From Lycorma delicatula (Eukaryota > Arthropoda > Insecta > Hemiptera > Fulgoridae): a stretch of DNA of 64,000 nucleotides. The DNA is taken from positions 51,925,946 through 51,989,945 of the forward strand of contig NC_134465.1 in NCBI RefSeq assembly GCF_047948215.1, read 5' to 3'. Made by a program: the position numbers and the translations under genes. Below, in pieces: positions 44,201 through 54,160 of this stretch. The notes beneath the pieces were generated by a model. It worked only from the letters and a program-made list of their open reading frames with translations. It had not been told where the DNA came from and did no database searches. Position 1 is the first letter of the stretch. Each line of letters begins with the position of its first letter.

Positions 44201-45238
44201 TAATAAATTATTAACATAATTGCCATGTGCAATCCAACATAATAAATGTACTTTATGAGCAAATACTTGATTATCTTTTTTTATTAGATTAAATCGCCGT
44301 TTTATTGCAGCTTCAATATCATGTTTCTTTTTTTCTTTTGAACATTTTTTTACACCGGGTAATTCGATAGTTACTTGTATACCTTTACTTCCATCATTAT
44401 CTTCTTTTTTAATATTATCTTCAGTGTCATCATAATCTGTATTATTATAATCATCATTATTTGATGTACCTTCACCTAATTTTAATAAATCCATTACATT
44501 TAAATCTTTGGTTTCTTTATTAGTATTATCAATTTTTAATTTTTTATTATTCAATTTACTTGATGTTCTACATTTTCTTTCACGAATTACAGGCGATGAT
44601 TTCTCTTTTTTATTATCATTTTTTAATGTTGCAACCGATTTAATTAATTCCTGCCGTTCTATTATCTGTGTAAAATCAAAATAATCACTCGTTTCCATTT
44701 TGATATTATTATCATTATTATCACTTAAATTATCATCTTCATTTTTTTTAATGGAGCTATTAATTTTTTTAAAATCCCCTAATTCTTCTAATGATAATGG
44801 AGCTCTTTCAAATTCATCTGAACTACTATCTGTTTCAATATTATGACCACTGCTAACTGATTTTTCTTTATTAAATAAACTTTTTGACTTCAACACTTTA
44901 TCTGTTTTATTAAACTTATCACTGATATTCTTTATTCTATTTATAGATAATTTATGATTAGATTTGAAAAATTTTGATTCCGTCGCATTATCTTCATTAT
45001 CTGAATCACTTTCACCGTTATCATTTGGTCTATAATCGCTATCTTGATCTGTATCATCTAAAGATTCTTCAAAATCATCTATTTCTTCTTCACTTTTATC
45101 AATTCCATCATCTTCTTCATCATCATTCGATTTTACATTATCCAAACTTATCTTTTTCCTTTTATTACTATTATTTACATTAATGGATGATGTTGATTTT
45201 GCACGTTTACTTGAATTTCTTCTATTAATCATACTCAT
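29772..45238 (-). CDS. XPC: XPC/Rad4 DNA-damage recognition protein (six coding exons)
   Basis: Nuclear damage sensor of global-genome nucleotide excision repair; family members bind Rad23/HR23 and centrin, open DNA at lesions and recruit TFIIH. Coding exons (minus): 45238-43244, 39558-39317, 36654-36429, 34260-34092, 32501-32347, 29948-29772. They sum to 2964 bases, that is 987 codons plus TAA, without phase break; all junctions are GT-AG. Residues 1-~290 are acidic and disordered, ~325-455 and ~630-700 are the two halves of the transglutaminase-like domain split by a Lys/Asn/Asp-rich insert. BHD1 and BHD2 are about 748-830, and BHD3 about 830-925. The C-terminal helix ([16 protein letters not shown]) keeps the W-x2-L-x3-L centrin-binding pattern at W950, L953, L957. 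Human XPC is 940 aa, so this is near usual length. Confidence 0.96.
31040..32000 (-). pseudogene. IS630-type transposase relic in XPC intron 5
   Basis: Minus-strand pieces match the family at 8800-10126: [10 protein letters not shown] near 31923, [20 protein letters not shown] (31620-31500) with [31 protein letters not shown] (second catalytic Asp) near 31350, and a C-terminus ending [11 protein letters not shown] near 31085. Many stops. Same strand as XPC. Confidence 0.78.
32214..32285. repeat. TA-rich microsatellite
   Basis: Interrupted (TA)n with CA and TG variants, about 60 bp from the exon 5 donor; a shorter TA run touches the donor itself. Confidence 0.95.
32347..32501 (-). CDS. XPC: XPC coding exon 5 (residues 877-929)
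   Basis: Acceptor gtttttgttttcag, donor AATCAG|gtatat, 155 bases. Encodes the core of BHD3: [20 protein letters not shown] and [20 protein letters not shown], the hairpin that inserts into damaged DNA in the family. The donor runs straight into a TA-rich repeat. Confidence 0.97.
32502..34091 (-). other. XPC intron 4 (1.6 kb)
   Basis: AT-rich, with a short (GT)n microsatellite near 32818-32840. No transposon recognised. Confidence 0.9.
34092..34260 (-). CDS. XPC: XPC coding exon 4 (residues 822-877)
   Basis: Acceptor ttttttaatacag, donor CTACAGT|gtaagt, 169 bases. Encodes the BHD2-BHD3 transition: [20 protein letters not shown], then [15 protein letters not shown], one of the most conserved blocks of XPC/Rad4. 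Confidence 0.97.
34261..36428 (-). other. XPC intron 3 (2.2 kb)
   Basis: Mostly unrecognised AT-rich sequence. It includes the 89-bp GC-rich insert at 36003-36091. ORFs such as 34639-34884 have no domain and no splice logic. Confidence 0.9.
36003..36091 (-). mobile_element. Short GC-rich retro-insert with 14-bp target duplication
   Basis: The 14-mer cctaacaattatat flanks it exactly (35989-36002 and 36092-36105). Read on the minus strand it is a GC-rich segment (cactcccctgggtgccacaa, gtcggggaccgaccggccc) ending in an A-rich tail with interruptions. This is a target-primed insertion of a very short 3' piece of a non-LTR element or SINE. Confidence 0.85.
36429..36654 (-). CDS. XPC: XPC coding exon 3 (residues 746-821)
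   Basis: Acceptor attatgtttcag, donor GATAAG|gtattt, 226 bases; its first base completes the split Glu codon. Contains BHD1 ([20 protein letters not shown]) and the start of BHD2 ([36 protein letters not shown]), the DNA-binding beta-hairpin region of Rad4/XPC. Confidence 0.96.
36702..37383 (-). mobile_element. TIR/tRNA-like element in XPC intron 2
   Basis: Reverse-oriented near-complete copy: left end acttccttgttaagtc, right end 'tacttcctttaggaagt'. The body carries 'gttgaaatctgaaaatct' and a decayed tRNA-like core near 36920. An ATGT/ACGT-rich palindromic microsatellite lies at 37225-37272. Confidence 0.78.
38340..38448 (-). mobile_element. SINE-B fragment in XPC intron 2
   Basis: Minus-strand tRNA-like head (ctccgtggtggagtgatagc; B-box region 'cgtttgaatcctggtcaagc') followed by 'atggcatttttcatatgct'. 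Related to 8552-8712. Confidence 0.7.
38835..39108 (-). mobile_element. SINE-A copy in XPC intron 2
   Basis: Same strand as XPC. The tRNA-like head is at the right (minus-strand reading begins aacccactgggttggtctag). The B-box region is decayed, the body has ggtggttgggtttcaattaa, and the tail reads ggaggctaaacaggaaaaag. Flanks agatacatacttt and agatatgtacttt may be a diverged target duplication. Confidence 0.85.
39317..39558 (-). CDS. XPC: XPC coding exon 2 (residues 666-746)
   Basis: Acceptor ttcattttag, donor ctga|gtatgt, 242 bases. Encodes the end of the transglutaminase-like domain and lead into BHD1: [39 protein letters not shown] and an acidic helix ending [11 protein letters not shown]. 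These match the order seen in XPC/Rad4 proteins (THPVTYV..., D.T.RY...W, DQPLP). Confidence 0.96.
39611..42540 (+). mobile_element. Tigger/pogo transposon relic in XPC intron 1
   Basis: Left end cagttgaacttccatataaa next to TA; right end read inward cagtaaaacttctgtattac. Plus-strand transposase remnants in several frames: [13 protein letters not shown] segment near 40440, [20 protein letters not shown] (CENP-B HTH), [17 protein letters not shown] where the first catalytic Asp should sit (NANET for D.DET), [12 protein letters not shown] (second Asp) near 41490, and a C-terminal tail at 41989-42171. It is opposite in orientation to XPC and carries a secondary insertion at 40826-41289. Confidence 0.82.
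40826..41289. mobile_element. GC-rich insertion in Tigger with 14-bp target duplication
   Basis: The 14-mer tgtaatggtagctg occurs at about 40812-40825 and again at about 41287-41300, at the point where the Tigger reading frame is broken. The inserted part after 40935 is GC-rich with no ORF, contains a short hairpin around gatgtccctcggggcatc, and ends 'cccctcgggggggaatcaag' without a poly(A) tail. It fits the 3' end of a 5'-truncated non-LTR element, possibly R1-like; the class is inferred. Confidence 0.65.
43244..45238 (-). CDS. XPC: XPC coding exon 1 (residues 1-665)
   Basis: Start chosen at [15 protein letters not shown] (45238). The frame is open 17 codons further up, but that part is Phe/Ile-rich and sits against a good acceptor (ttttattttaacag, boundary near 45266), so it is probably 5' UTR or intron. 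The exon holds an acidic Ser/Asp/Glu-rich N-terminus with KRKK-type nuclear-localisation patches. The first half of the transglutaminase-like domain follows ([40 protein letters not shown]), then a long Lys/Asn/Asp-rich insert. The strand [20 protein letters not shown] restarts the domain. The donor is TATAT|gtgagt. Confidence 0.96.
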
Positions 45239-46180
45239 AGCAAAAATATAAAATTCGATTTGATTACTGTTAAAATAAAAACTTAACAAAATTAAAATCC
45301 TTTATTTAGAAATAGATTTTAACTCATTTTATAAATATTCCTTTTTTCTTTTGCTTAAAAACTGTATGTATTTTACACAAATGAATATAAATGATGAAAA
45401 AACTTATAAAAATATATCAATCAGGTACTCGACTGTAGAAATCTAAAAAAAAGACAAAGAAAAATTAAAGTTAGATTTTTTACAATACAATAAATAATCA
45501 AAAAATTAAAATAATTAACAAGTATCTGTAATACTTTTTTTATGAAATAATACTTTAACAACATATTACAATTTATAACTATTTTCCATTGATGAATAAA
45601 CATTAATGTACTCATAACTTACATCACATTTATGGCACAAGAGGCTTTTAAAATTACAAATATATTTGTATATCTCTTACAGACTTGCATCTCACATACA
45701 TGAAGTAGATCATAGCACCACACAATAATACAGTATCTTTTGCTGAACCATTCAGCACTTCTTTATAATTTTTCATGTCCTATGTATGTACTTCAAGTGT
45801 CCAAATTTATGAAATTAAAGCAGTGATAAACTTAAAATCTGCAAAACCTTCAGTTATTAAGTGTCAATGTTTCAAATATTCACCATAAATAAATAGTTAT
45901 TCTGTCACTAATATATGCTGTCACTTACTTTGGCAAATAATGCTAAAAAAGTATTTTCAACACATATCCAATCAAAAATTATAAATCTACACTTATAGAA
46001 AAAGTTACTTGTAAATCTGCATGATTATATTCTCAAGTTGCATGTAGAAATTAATGACAAGAGTAACACTAATAAATTTTTAAGAATTTAATAATTTATT
46101 TGCATAATCACCATGTAGAATCAAACTTAAAAAATGAACTTTATAAGCTAATACTTGATTGTCTACACATGCCAGGCGAG
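45239..46180. other. XPC 5' side and unrecognised AT-rich sequence
   Basis: A plausible splice acceptor for a 5' UTR exon lies near 45266 (minus). No promoter motif was identified here, and the rest has no gene. Confidence 0.45.
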
Positions 46181-47910
46181 TGATTCTTAAACTAATTTTA
46201 TTTGTGGAAGCAAAGCAAGTGATGACAAAATAATTGAAGCAATTAACAATTATCCTCTTATTATATAAATATGGCTGAGAAAATTATATGTCCACCTATT
46301 ATTAGATTATTTATTAAATTGTCTTTTGATTTCGCCACTTGCCATGAAGTCTATGAAGATTTCTTCTTCGACAGCTGAGAGCCCTTCGGGAGAATTTTGA
46401 AATGGATCCCTAACCTACTCGTAACTTGCTACCAATCTGTCGACAAGAAAATACTTTTTAAAATTCTTTGCCAGCATGGCTAAATGATTTTCAATGGTTA
46501 AAAAAAACAACTTTCACATATTGTTCTTCAGCCTTTAAGTTTTAACACATTCATCGACATTTGCTAACATTTCTAGGTAATCTTGCTTTAAATTTCTGCT
46601 CCACAATTCCAATTTTCTACAAAAAGCATTAACTTTATCACTCACATCCAACATACAAGTATTTGCTCCTAGTTAATAGATATGAGTATTTGAAGATTCT
46701 AGGTATTTAGTTTCTCGAATACATTGTACAAGTAGCTCAATTACATCACAAATAAATTATCTCTAAACTTCTCGGCTTCCAATCTGTTTTCCTCTTCTAG
46801 ATAAAAGGTGATTTCATCTCTTAGTTCATAAACACAGTGCAAACATTTCCCACATGATAACCATTTTGCCTTGCAATAAAATAGTAACACTGAACATACT
46901 ACACCCATGTTTTTACAAACTGCAGAAAAGATTCTTTTTTAGGGGTCTCATTCTTATAGAATTTACTATGGTTACAACTGTCATTAGTGCAATATTCACC
47001 AGGATGCTTCTTTGGAAGCCAGAGCTTCTCTGTGGATCATGCAATGTGTCCAGACACACTATGGAGATTTTTGTTTTACAAGTGCTTGTATACTTTGGAA
47101 TCTTCCAGCCATTGAACGAGCACCATCAGTGCATATTCTAAAGCAATATTTCCGCACTATGTCCGACTCATTTAAGATAGCAAATAATGCAAGTGCTGTT
47201 GCTTTGAGTTCAATTGGTTTGCAGAAAAGTAGTTCTTCTACTGCTAACATGCCATCACAAAATTAAACATAGGTAATGAAATGAGCATTTTTATTGTTAT
47301 ATGTTGTCTCATTAGGCCGAATTGAAAACAATTTGTCACACAACTTCCCAAAAGCTGATGCTGTATATCATCAGCTACATCACCAATTCAACAGACACAG
47401 CATCATTTGATAGAGTATGGACTGTAATTGTTTGGCAAAATTATCTCCAAACATAGTTTTTACAATCTCAATTTCAGCTAGTAAAATAAGCTCTTCACCA
47501 ATGGTGTGAGGCGGCTTTTTTCATAAAACTTTGTAACAGATAAATAAAGCTTTTTCATTCACAAATTTTAAAAAAAATGATGTTTGCTTTTCATATGATT
47601 TTAATTCGAAGAATTCTCAGGGTTTGGTAACATACTCATTATGAAGGTTTTCCAAATGTCGTTTAATTTTATTAGGTTTCATGCTGTCTGCTGCCAAAAT
47701 TTTTGACCAAATAATACACAGGAGGCCTTCTTCTTCACTTACTTCAGTACTGGTAAACCCAAAATTTAAGTATTCTTGAGAATATTTTCTTGATTTTATT
47801 TTTGGAACCACACTTGTCTGTGCACTTTTGTTGATGCTTCACTTTCTCATCTAATGCTTGCTTACATCCACTTAAAAATTCATCCATGATTCTGTATAAA
47901 TCTACTGCCA
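46181..47910 (-). pseudogene. hAT transposase relic (ZBED5/SCAND3-like)
   Basis: Minus strand. Near 47910 a start-like MDEFLSGCKQALDEKVK. At 47811-47617 a BED-type region in decay (YLNFGFTSTEVSEEEGLLCI, then MKPNKIKRHLENLH with the final His pair). At 47250-47059 KYCFRICTDGARSMAG, the catalytic-core CTDGA motif, and LVKQKSP. Further along, in broken frames, are an SIRMRPLKKNLF segment and the RLEAE-like end. Multiple stops and shifts, so dead. Related proteins are domesticated hAT transposases; here there is no sign of a preserved frame. Confidence 0.8.
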
Positions 47911-48957
47911 TGAATGTTTAATACAGTGAATTGCAATTAACAAGCAAATTACAACATACACATTCACGATATATTAGATAGCGATAAAAGAATAGACTTG
48001 ACTGAGACTGGCTGGAATTGAACGAGGTGCAGCATTTATAAATGTTTGTACAGATAGTCGTGCAGATGTTCCAGAATGTTCGAGACAAATTGGATCTTCT
48101 CATGAAGCCGCGAGAATGTCCAATATGGTGACATAAGACAGAGAGCAATAGAGGGGCATTGATTCTGGTTCTGTCAATGCAGCAGATCAGTGTTGCCAAA
48201 TATCAATAAATTTACTTATTCTTGGTAAATTATAAAATTAAGGTCATAGTGTAGCTTTACCGTCAAAATACATTATTATCGTATACATTGTCATTGTATG
48301 AGAAGGGGGACACGATGAAAACTATGATTGAAAATTGGATCACAAATATTGAAAGATTGACAAATGCAGCACTAAATTTTGTAACAATACTACAATAAGG
48401 AGTTACATTTTTTTTCTTAATAAACATTGATAGTTCACGTTTTCCCAGTTTCAGTTCTTGAGTATGGGAAATTTTTGATGTCACACATTTAACAGTATGG
48501 AAAATAAAACAGTCTGGTTAAACTATTCATTTAAAAAATTAATGTCCTATTATAACATATAGACATACTACACTACATGTTCATAATATTATTTCTGCCT
48601 ACACATAATAGTGACATCTTCATTTGTTTTTTTTACAGTTTTTAAAATTATCTGCATAGTCAGAAAAAAGTATTGTAAGTTCAAATAGTTTAAATTAGTA
48701 ACTGTTAACTGTACTTGAAATATAAAATCCATTTCCCTAAAGTTTCTAATCACTGATCAGGTCAAATGTTTCCAACTTTTTCTGTAAATCCTCTTAACGG
48801 TAGATATGGAAACGCAGAAATTTGTTGCCTTTTCTCTAGCTTTACCCCTTTTAAAACAATATTGATATGCTGTTTCACTTGATTCTTTGTAAACATTTTA
48901 ATAACCGATATAATAATTTCACACCCTTCAAAATTACTCTATTACTTTTTTAAATAT
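47911..48957. other. 5' flank of the hAT relic; no gene
   Basis: A segment to about 48190 probably belongs to the hAT element (a possible terminus cagtgttgccaaatatc at 48189). The remainder shows nothing recognisable. Confidence 0.4.
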
Positions 48958-49403
48958 CAGGAAAAGATTTTTGAAAGTATATGTTTGGAGTGTCGCTTTA
49001 TATGGAAGTGAAACTTGGACGACCGGAGTACCTGAGAAGAAAAGATTAGAAGCTTTTGAAATGTGGTGCTATAGGAGAATGTTAAAAATCAGATGGGTGA
49101 ATAAAGTGACAAATGAAGAGGTGTTGCGGCAAATAGATGAAGAACGAAGCATTTGGAAAAATATAGTTAAAAGAAGAGACAGACTTATAGGCCACATACT
49201 AAGGCATCCTGAAATAGTCGCTTTAATATTGGAAGGACAGGTAGAAGGAAAAAATTGTGTAGGCACGCCACATTTGGAATATGTAAAACAAATTGTTACG
49301 GATGTAGGATGTAGGGGGTATACCGAAATGAAACGACTAGCACTAGATAGGGAATATTGGAGAGCTGCATCAAATCAGTCAAATGACTGAAGACAAAAAA
49401 AAA
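48958..49403 (+). mobile_element. Non-LTR retrotransposon 3' end (CFDP2-like family), copy 3
   Basis: Open frame 48971-49390 (139 aa) with ALYGSETWT, AFEMWCYRRMLKIRW, RDRLIGHILRH and the end WRAASNQSND. The element ends ctgaagacaaaaaaaaa. It is truncated at caggaaaagatttttgaaag, about 35 bases short of copy 1. The intact frame and close similarity to copies 1 and 2 imply recent activity of the family. Confidence 0.88.
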
Positions 49404-50629
49404 TTTTTTCATAAAGATTTTTTAAGTTAAAATATGATAAGAATAAAAATTAATTGAAGTTTAAAACAATAATAATAATAATAAATGCTTAACGGAACAA
49501 AGTATGAATAAATGGAACAAAACTTATATGATGCATTATGAGCACACTAACAATCACTAATTAAAAAAAATATATATCTGTCTAAAATTAATAAATTTTA
49601 TTAATAATGTAATGAAATAAAATAATAATATATAGAGCGTTAATGCACATACAAATGCCATATGCTTCAAATGACAACTAAACAATATATTGTTGTATTG
49701 CTGATGACTGATAGTTTTCAGGAAATTGATGCTCTAAAACATTTTCAAGTGATAGAATCACCATACTTTTATTCCATCCCCTTGCCTCATCCAGCAATAG
49801 AGCTCAAGAATTGGTGTGATATAGTATATAATTACAAAACATATTATAAATTTCCGTTGAAAAAAAAAAAGGGTATGACTTTAATTTAAATTAAAATAAA
49901 AATTAAATAAATTTTTCTTACACAATTTATAACCCAACAAAAAAATAAAACTGCTCTTTTATTAATATGATCTAATGTCAATACATATTGTCTAAAATTT
50001 AACCACGTACTTTTTATTCAAGAGTTTCTTATAACTTTCCTAATATTATTAATCAGAATTAAACCCAACTGTAACAATTATTTGTTCTTTTTATACACAA
50101 ACATTTTTAAAAATTAATCATACAGAAACGTTATGGAAAAAAAGGCAAATTCCCCATATAAGGCAGATTAAATAGCTTTTTCTCTAAATCTGGTTAATTA
50201 TCGATTAGAAAGTCAACACGTCACATTCACTACAAATTTTTACAAATACTTTTATCAAATCTTTTTCTCTCATTGTAAAAAAAAAAAACTACTTGAAAAT
50301 TGTATGAGAAGTACCATGTTCATATTAATTTATTGAATTTTTCCAGAAATTTGTAGCATCATGAATGGTGATTTCTATTTTAGAGATATGCTTTGTGATA
50401 AAAACAGAACTAGTGTTTTATGTTTTTTTAACATCATGTAAAAAAACAAAATTTATAAAATATGTTTTATATAAAAAAAAAATTATAAAATAAAACCCAT
50501 AATATATGCAACATCCCAAAAAATGTAATTTTTTCCAAATCTGATACAGAATTTAATCTTGTTTTTTAAACAAAATTAAATAGGAAACACCATTAAATGT
50601 CTATCCACACTGTAAATTGAGCAGTTCTA
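49404..50629. other. AT-rich stretch, nothing recognised
   Basis: Includes an (aat)n run at 49470-49485. The 49662-49889 ORF has no domain and typical random AT-rich composition. Confidence 0.45.
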
Positions 50630-50637
50630 CAGCTCTA

Positions 50638-51443
50638 CAGTGGCGGCTCACGTATAGGCACTATGAAACTGCAGCAACCCCTATTTCCACTTGTTACCAC
50701 TAACATTTAATATAATGAGTTCTGTTTTCTTTAACTCTTTCTTTATACTTGTACAATATATAAACCTTAAGCTTAATGTCAGTAGCTATCCCCCAGTTTA
50801 TGAAAAAGGGACAAAAATCATTGTATGGAACTGTGTGCTTCACAGTTCCAGCAGTGTGGTGTTTGGCTGTTGTGATATGCACACACAGGAAGCTGCACGC
50901 GAGGATGCAAGGGAGAGCACTGTTGCTGCTCCAAGTTCCAACCCTGGCATGCTGGTGGTAGGTAGTTTTTTTTTTTTTACTTCGCGTGTGTATGGAATGC
51001 TTCTTGTTCATTCCCTTTTCTAGTTTAGTCGGTAGAAGGAATATGAAAGTAGTTTAGTTGTTTTTTCTATAGTGATCAGAAGATGGTGAAAGCAAGAGCT
51101 CTTTGATTGCCAAATCAGTCCAAAAACACACTGGAAGGGCGAAAGAGAAGGTAGTTAGTAAAATCTAATTATGTATTTGTTTCTGTGTACATAGAAATTT
51201 AAATTAAGTACCATTGGATTATAGTATTTTTAAATGGATATTTCATTATTTATTCGGTTATACCAAATTCTTGAATGTGATAAAGTGTAAAATTAGATTA
51301 TTATCCAGCTACCAGCTATTCCATTTGATTCATTTTTTCGGTTCATTTATTTTACAGAAAACTTTAACCATGGCCTTGAAAAGTCCCACAAAAACATTTT
51401 CTGGAGCAGCACCGCCATTACTTTTAGCTACGAACCACCACTG
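50638..51443. mobile_element. hAT-type non-autonomous element (deletion derivative)
   Basis: 806 bp. Left end cagtggcggctcacgta; right end read inward cagtggtggttcgtagct. Flanks share agctct (50631 and 51444), consistent with an ~8-bp duplication with drift. The interior has overlapping ORFs on both strands (50691-51023 and its antisense) with no domain, and a 'cagaagatggtgaaagcaag' start-like phrase near 51078. It looks like the ends and 5' leader of a ZMYM-type hAT element with the transposase removed. Confidence 0.72.
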
Positions 51444-51846
51444 AGCTCTCAATTAAATATTAACATCCCAACCACATAGCGGAAGACACCTGCCTTGTGA
51501 CGCTTCCTACATCTGGCCTCGTCCAGACATCTTGAATATCCTACATCGTTTCCCTCTGAACTAGCTAACTGAGTTCGCGGAAACACAAACCCCAAGCCTA
51601 ATTCTACTTTTATTGAGCCAATTTCTAGTAAATGTCTCAAGATTCAAGGAAAATTTAACAACAATATACCACCAAAAAATGTTCACAACAACAAAATTTA
51701 GTACTAATTCCTTTAATGAACACAAATTAGTTCATACCCCAGATTTAAGTTAATTTATGGACTCCAGTCTGGTCTACAAGGGACAGGCTTCCTACTCCCA
51801 CTCAGCTCCATCGCAGAGTCCCGCATGACATTTACTTGCTTTCAAT

Positions 51847-52020
51847 CATCAAGATGCCACTACACCTCATGGCTGCATGGGATCCAGGCCCTCAGCAGTG
51901 CAGTCACCATCCCGCCAACAGTGTTGTGTGCTCATTCAAAACTGCCCTCATCAAAATGCCACTACACCTCACAGCTGCATGGTAACCCATGCCCATAGCA
52001 GTGCAGTTGCCATTCCACCA
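51847..52020. repeat. ~102-bp period tandem repeat in LINE 3' UTR
   Basis: Units start catcaagatgccactacacc (51847) and catcaaaatgccactacacc (51949) and end in 'ccatcccgcca' or 'ccattccacca'. Confidence 0.85.
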
Positions 52021-52362
52021 CAGCTAAACAATAAAAAATAATCACCACTAATACTATCTAACCGTGGCTCGATGTCATTGCGCCTACCTCCAACTAATCA
52101 AACTGTCCAGGCAGTCCCTAGCCAGCCAGGGTGCTACTCTACTACACCCCTTCAGTCGCTCTGCTCAGGGCGAGGAAACGGAGGAAGTCAGCCACAATAG
52201 TCTGGTCTCTACGAGTTTCCAACTGACCCGCACATCAACGAATGAATCCACTTTCTTGAGTTCCCTAACAACTATGGTACGCTCAGCCTCGTACCGGGTA
52301 CAGACATAAAGGACATGGTCTGTGGTGTCATCAACTCTACAGTCTGGGCACAAGCCCGAATC

Positions 52363-52488
52363 AACCAAACCAAACCTAGCCAAATTATCCCTAAAGGCAC
52401 CATGTACTGAAAGGAATTAAGTTGCAACCAAACCAAACCTAGCCAAACTATCCCTAAAGGCAGCATGTACTGAAAGGAATTGAGTTGC
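52363..52488. repeat. 63-bp tandem duplication within the LINE coding region
   Basis: Copies 52363-52425 and 52426-52488 (each starting aaccaaaccaaacctagcca) differ at about three positions. The period is a multiple of three, so it duplicates 21 codons. Confidence 0.93.
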
Positions 52489-53085
52489 ATACCAATTGGG
52501 GGAAACCCAACTAATTGCTTGCAGCTCCCTAACATTCAGAAAGATACCATGCATATATCGACCTGTAGAAGAATCGTCCCACCTAACTTGCCAAGAGTTA
52601 AAACCTTGGTCTTCAATTTCTTGCATATGCCCTGAAGTAATAAGGCTTTCCTTCTTGGAGATGTACTGCTTGCTACGTTCCGTAGCTAGAATATCAAGGG
52701 GCTTATTACGGGCGATTACAGAGACTGCCTCTCTCGAGAAGTTCTGTAGCCACAGACAACAGCTAACAATAGAAGACGCTGGGCTTGCAAAAGAATATCC
52801 TTATAACATTGGAATTTCAGATGATCAGCCCAGACAGGAGCAGCGTACATCATAACTGCCTTACAGACACCTTTGTAAAAAATACACATGGTACGATAAT
52901 TCAACCTCCAATCGGGATGAATGACTCTACAGACACCAAAGAAGGCATAGTAGCCTTCTTTGCAACAAACTGAAGGTACTCCTTGAATTGAAGCCTCTCA
53001 TCAAGGATAACACCCAAATATTTCTTAACAGTAACATACCTAATCGGAAGGCCATCCATCACAACCCATGGTATTAAATATTAAC

Positions 53086-53990
53086 AGAAATTGTCCCCAA
53101 GAAAAACTGAACATGGCAATGCTTAATTCTATTGTTTTTTGTAAACCATATTTAGCAAACATGCAATCAGCCATTAGTAAGGTATTTTAATACAAAGAGA
53201 ATACCTTTGATGGGAAATGAAACACATAATATTAATTAATATAGCATGCTTATATATTAATCAAGCATGTTACACATTAATAGTTTAGCTGCATCATGCT
53301 AAATATTTTTCATACTCATACAGTTTCGATATTTAGATACTGATATCTAAACTATTGTGTATTAATTTGAAACAATACAAAAATTAGTTGCTGCTAAGGT
53401 AAATTTTTATTACAATTAGAATCATACTTTTCTTATATTACAATGGATGGCATGACATTAAACACTTTACTTTTTATCTACTGTAGTCTACGTTCCTCTG
53501 CTAAGTTGAAGCCCTAGTAAAAACGGAATTTTTGGTTTTCATAAATTTAAAAAACTATTACAATAGCAAATTTTGAGTTCTTTTGTACTCTAAATATAAG
53601 GTGTAAAATTCCTCTAGTGTAGGTGTAAATTTCCTCTAACTTTTTCACTTATCCCTATTTAATAATTTGATACACAGAGCTATGTCTCAACTTGGCTATC
53701 TGACAGTTAGTATTACAATAATTTTAAACTTGTAGCAAAATACATTAAACTGTTTTCTGCAAATAAAAAGAACACAACAAATTACTATTACAAACATATA
53801 TCTGTTCGTTTTGTATTGTTAATTTTATAATTAACCTAACTATCCAATTACCGAATTATATTAAATAACAAAAGAATCTTTACAAAGTATATAGCATAAT
53901 AATTATCATAACATTTTATTCATTTCGTACCTACAATAAATGACGTAACAATAACAGAAAAAAAACTGAAATACAGTTGAAAACACTTCA
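53086..53990. other. AT-rich stretch, nothing recognised
   Basis: No gene, repeat boundary or RNA seen. Confidence 0.45.
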
Positions 53991-54160
53991 AACCTGAACG
54001 CCGTATAGGTACAAAAGCGGTACTCGTTAACTCATGACCTCGCACAATAATTTTAGTAAACAGAATTTAACTACAGCATTATCGATACTGTCCATGAAAA
54101 TGGCGCCAATTACGGGATTCTGGCTTGCGGACCTTTTCGTAAAAGTAATAATGTTTCATA
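53991..54160. promoter_or_regulatory. Promoter-like patch with DRE motif tatcgata
   Basis: A CpG-containing island in AT-rich DNA. It has the palindrome tatcgata at 54080-54087, the core DRE bound by DREF in Drosophila promoters of DNA replication and repair genes. A Pho/YY1-like aaaatggcg lies at 54097-54105, where an ATG in good context (aaaATGg) begins a short plus-strand frame (MAPITGFWLADLF). It could be the start of an unseen plus-strand gene, an upstream promoter for XPC, or neither. Confidence 0.3.

Larger units (their letters stand above)
51455..53085 (-). pseudogene. R1-like non-LTR retrotransposon, 3' part
   Basis: Minus strand, 5'-truncated near 53085. Reading from the 5' side: KKYLGVILDERLQFKEYLQF, HPDWRLNYRTMCIFYKGVCK, MMYAAPVWADHLKFQCYKDI, LLAVVCGYRTSRERQSL, NSWQVRWDDSSTGRYMHGIF, and a zinc-knuckle LCPDCRVDDTTDHVLYVC with the C-x2-C...H...C pattern (52380-52165). 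This is the C-terminal region of R1-clade LINEs (thumb, then CCHC-like motif). Frameshifts and a 63-bp internal duplication disrupt it. A GC-richer 3' UTR with its own tandem repeats extends to about 51455. Confidence 0.88.

Noticed and set aside
43433..45183. Plus-strand Phe/Ile/His-rich ORFs opposite XPC exon 1
   Set aside because: Antisense shadows of the Lys/Asn/Asp-rich coding sequence.
50691..51023. 110-aa ORF and its antisense partner
   Set aside because: Lies in the leader of a hAT deletion element; no domain and both strands open.
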